From the NCBI RefSeq assembly GCF_947503465.1, contig NZ_CANNDN010000003.1, positions 434,001-498,000 of the forward strand: 64,000 bases of DNA. The letters run 5' to 3'. Below are positions 62,789 through 64,000 of the stretch, piece by piece. The stretch's first letter is position 1, and the number at the start of each line of letters is the position of its first letter. Below the pieces are notes generated by a model. It saw only the letters and a list, made by a program, of their open reading frames with translations, had not been told where the DNA came from and did no database searches. This stretch comes from an uncultured Tateyamaria sp. Lineage in GTDB: Bacteria; Pseudomonadota; Alphaproteobacteria; Rhodobacterales; Rhodobacteraceae. Made by a program: the position numbers and the translations under genes.

Positions 62789-63565
62789 ATGGCCTATGAG
62801 ACGATCATCGTCGACGTAGAAGACCACATCGCGAAGGTGACGCTGAACCGTCCCGATGCGCTGAATGCCCTGAATGATCAACTGATGTCCGAACTGGCCG
62901 ACGCGATGGCCGGGTGTCAGCAAAATGACAAGGTGCGCTGTATCGTCATCACCGGGTCGGAAAAGGCGTTCGCCGCCGGGGCCGACATCGCGATGATGAA
63001 GGACAAGTCCTTTACCGAAGTGTTCACCGAGGATCTGTTCGGGCCGGAAACCGACGCCATCGTGCGGGTGCGCAAACCCGTGATTGCCGCCGTATCCGGC
63101 TATGCGCTGGGCGGGGGGTGCGAATTGGCGATGATGTGCGATTTCATCATTGCGTCGGACACGGCCAAGTTTGGTCAGCCCGAGATCAACCTGGGAGTGA
63201 TGGCCGGCATTGGCGGCACGCAGCGCCTGACCCGCGCCGTGGGCAAGGCCAAGGCGATGGACATGAACCTGACGGGCCGTTTCATGGACGCGGAAGAGGC
63301 CGAGCGGTCCGGGCTGGTCAGCCGCGTGGTGCCTGCCAAGAAGCTGATGGAAGAGGCGATGAGCGCCGCCGAAAAGATCGCCGAGAAATCCATGATTTCC
63401 GTCATGGCCGTGAAGGAGGCCGTGAACCGGTCCTTTGAAACACCGCTGCGCGAAGGGCTGCTGTTCGAACGCCGCGTGTTCCATTCGCTGTTTGCGACCG
63501 AGGACCAGAAGGAAGGCATGGCTGCCTTCCTTGAAAAGCGCGAGGCGCAGTTCCGAGACAAGTAG
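62789..63565 (+). CDS. enoyl-CoA hydratase
   Basis: A crotonase-fold enzyme of 258 residues. The oxyanion-hole segments are [12 protein letters not shown] and [14 protein letters not shown], and catalytic Glu residues lie in ELAMMCD and [24 protein letters not shown]. It hydrates 2-enoyl-CoA in fatty-acid or short-chain acid breakdown. AAAGG precedes the ATG. Confidence 0.93.
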   Translation: MAYETIIVDVEDHIAKVTLNRPDALNALNDQLMSELADAMAGCQQNDKVRCIVITGSEKAFAAGADIAMMKDKSFTEVFTEDLFGPETDAIVRVRKPVIAAVSGYALGGGCELAMMCDFIIASDTAKFGQPEINLGVMAGIGGTQRLTRAVGKAKAMDMNLTGRFMDAEEAERSGLVSRVVPAKKLMEEAMSAAEKIAEKSMISVMAVKEAVNRSFETPLREGLLFERRVFHSLFATEDQKEGMAAFLEKREAQFRDK

Positions 63566-63568
63566 TGT

Positions 63569-63754
63569 CTATTTCTGGTGCGCGCCCCTGATCTGACGGA
63601 TCGTGGCGCGGATTTTCCGCCAGTCTTCGGCTTCGGTCGCGTTGCCGGCCTGCTTGGCGGCGCGGGCCTGTTGCGCGGCGTAGGCTTCGGCCTTGTCGCC
63701 TTGGGCGCGGTAAAGCGCGCGGGCGTGCTGAACAGTGGCCATGGGTTGCGTCAT
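63569..63754 (-). CDS. small Ala/Gln-rich protein of unknown function
   Basis: A 61-residue, strongly helical, basic protein (MTQPMATVQHARALYRAQGDKAEAYAAQQARAAKQAGNATEAEDWRKI, split here as one helical run by inspection). It ends 3 bp from the convergent enoyl-CoA hydratase stop. No cysteine, signal or membrane segment. The composition and clean frame suggest a real gene; function unknown. Confidence 0.6.
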   Translation of the reverse strand: MTQPMATVQHARALYRAQGDKAEAYAAQQARAAKQAGNATEAEDWRKIRATIRQIRGAHQK

Positions 63755-63894
63755 GTCATCCTCCGGTGGCTGCTGAGTGCCCGGATCATACCACAGATTG
63801 ACGCGTTTGTTTGGGGGCAGTTGACTCTGATCCGGAAACCGCCCATATGCGCGGCTTCTGAACTACCGCACCAACCATTTGGGACGAGATAAAC

Positions 63895-64000
63895 ATGGCA
63901 AATTCGCCTCAGGCCAAGAAGCGGGCCCGTCAAAACGAAAAACGCTTCGCCGTGAACAAGGCGCGCCGGTCGCGCATCCGGACGCATCTGCGCAAAGTCG
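63895..64000 (+). CDS. rpsT: 30S ribosomal protein S20, 3' end outside window
   Basis: The first 35 residues of a protein starting [20 protein letters not shown], followed by [15 protein letters not shown], the typical basic S20 N-terminus. It binds 16S rRNA early in assembly. The frame is cut by the window edge. Confidence 0.96.
   Translation, partial: MANSPQAKKRARQNEKRFAVNKARRSRIRTHLRKV

Overview
The window is a chromosomal segment of an alphaproteobacterium, most likely a marine Rhodobacteraceae (Roseobacter-group) member. Pointers are the petABC cytochrome bc1 operon with a petP/petR-like regulator pair nearby, the xseB-ispA-dxs run, a stand-alone RibH2-type lumazine synthase under an FMN riboswitch, a serB / serC-serA locus with an alphaproteobacterial serC-leader-like sequence, and high-G+C codon use across 16.2-64 kb. 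The species cannot be fixed from sequence reading alone.

Region 1 (1-16.0 kb) is an accessory island, visibly richer in A+T than the rest. Its left part holds a Ner-like repressor, a 53-residue ORF, a TnsA-like endonuclease and a truncated TnsB/Mu-type DDE transposase, all on the minus strand. An 805-bp gene-free stretch carrying short TATATGTTTA repeats follows. Next come two defence operons. The first (9594-15885) matches the SspA / SspB-SspC-SspD single-strand DNA phosphorothioation module: a divergent cysteine desulfurase, a DUF4007 protein, a large P-loop ATPase and a PAPS-reductase-like ATP pyrophosphatase. The second (3341-9509) is a tightly packed five-gene set: GIY-YIG protein, DGQHR protein, SF2 helicase, GHKL ATPase and PLD-type nuclease. 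No SspE-like gene is present, so the five-gene set is the obvious candidate for the interference half of the system. The island ends against the 3' end of an intact tRNA-Lys(UUU).

Region 2 (16.2-32.3 kb) is core metabolism: dapF-mtaB, petABC, a glutathione transferase, a PaiB-like protein, FMN-riboswitch-ribH2, TPP-riboswitch-thiBPQ, aroC, a TetR regulator with a divergent DM13 protein and a clear 13+13-bp operator, an EamA transporter, an App1-like phosphatase and ilvE.

Region 3 (32.4-47.9 kb) has petP/petR, a deacetylase-family gene, xseB-ispA-dxs, assorted membrane and oxidoreductase genes, dapD, a LOG-family gene, rlmN, an AhpD-like gene, an IalB-like gene, an asparaginase and a YciI-like gene. 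Region 4 (47.9-64 kb) holds divergent serB and serC-serA, an unrecognised two-gene module (small membrane protein plus a CHAT/caspase-like membrane protein), a metallophosphatase, kbl-tdh with an XRE-cupin regulator, an acetyl-CoA acetyltransferase, ubiE-ubiB, mutM, an enoyl-CoA hydratase and the start of rpsT.

Most noteworthy: the phosphorothioation island with its GIY-YIG/DGQHR/helicase/GHKL/PLD companion operon; the CHAT-like pair inserted after serA; a threonine dehydrogenase lacking all four structural-zinc cysteines; a diaminopimelate epimerase with Ser in place of the second catalytic Cys; and several uncatalogued operator-like or repeat arrays.
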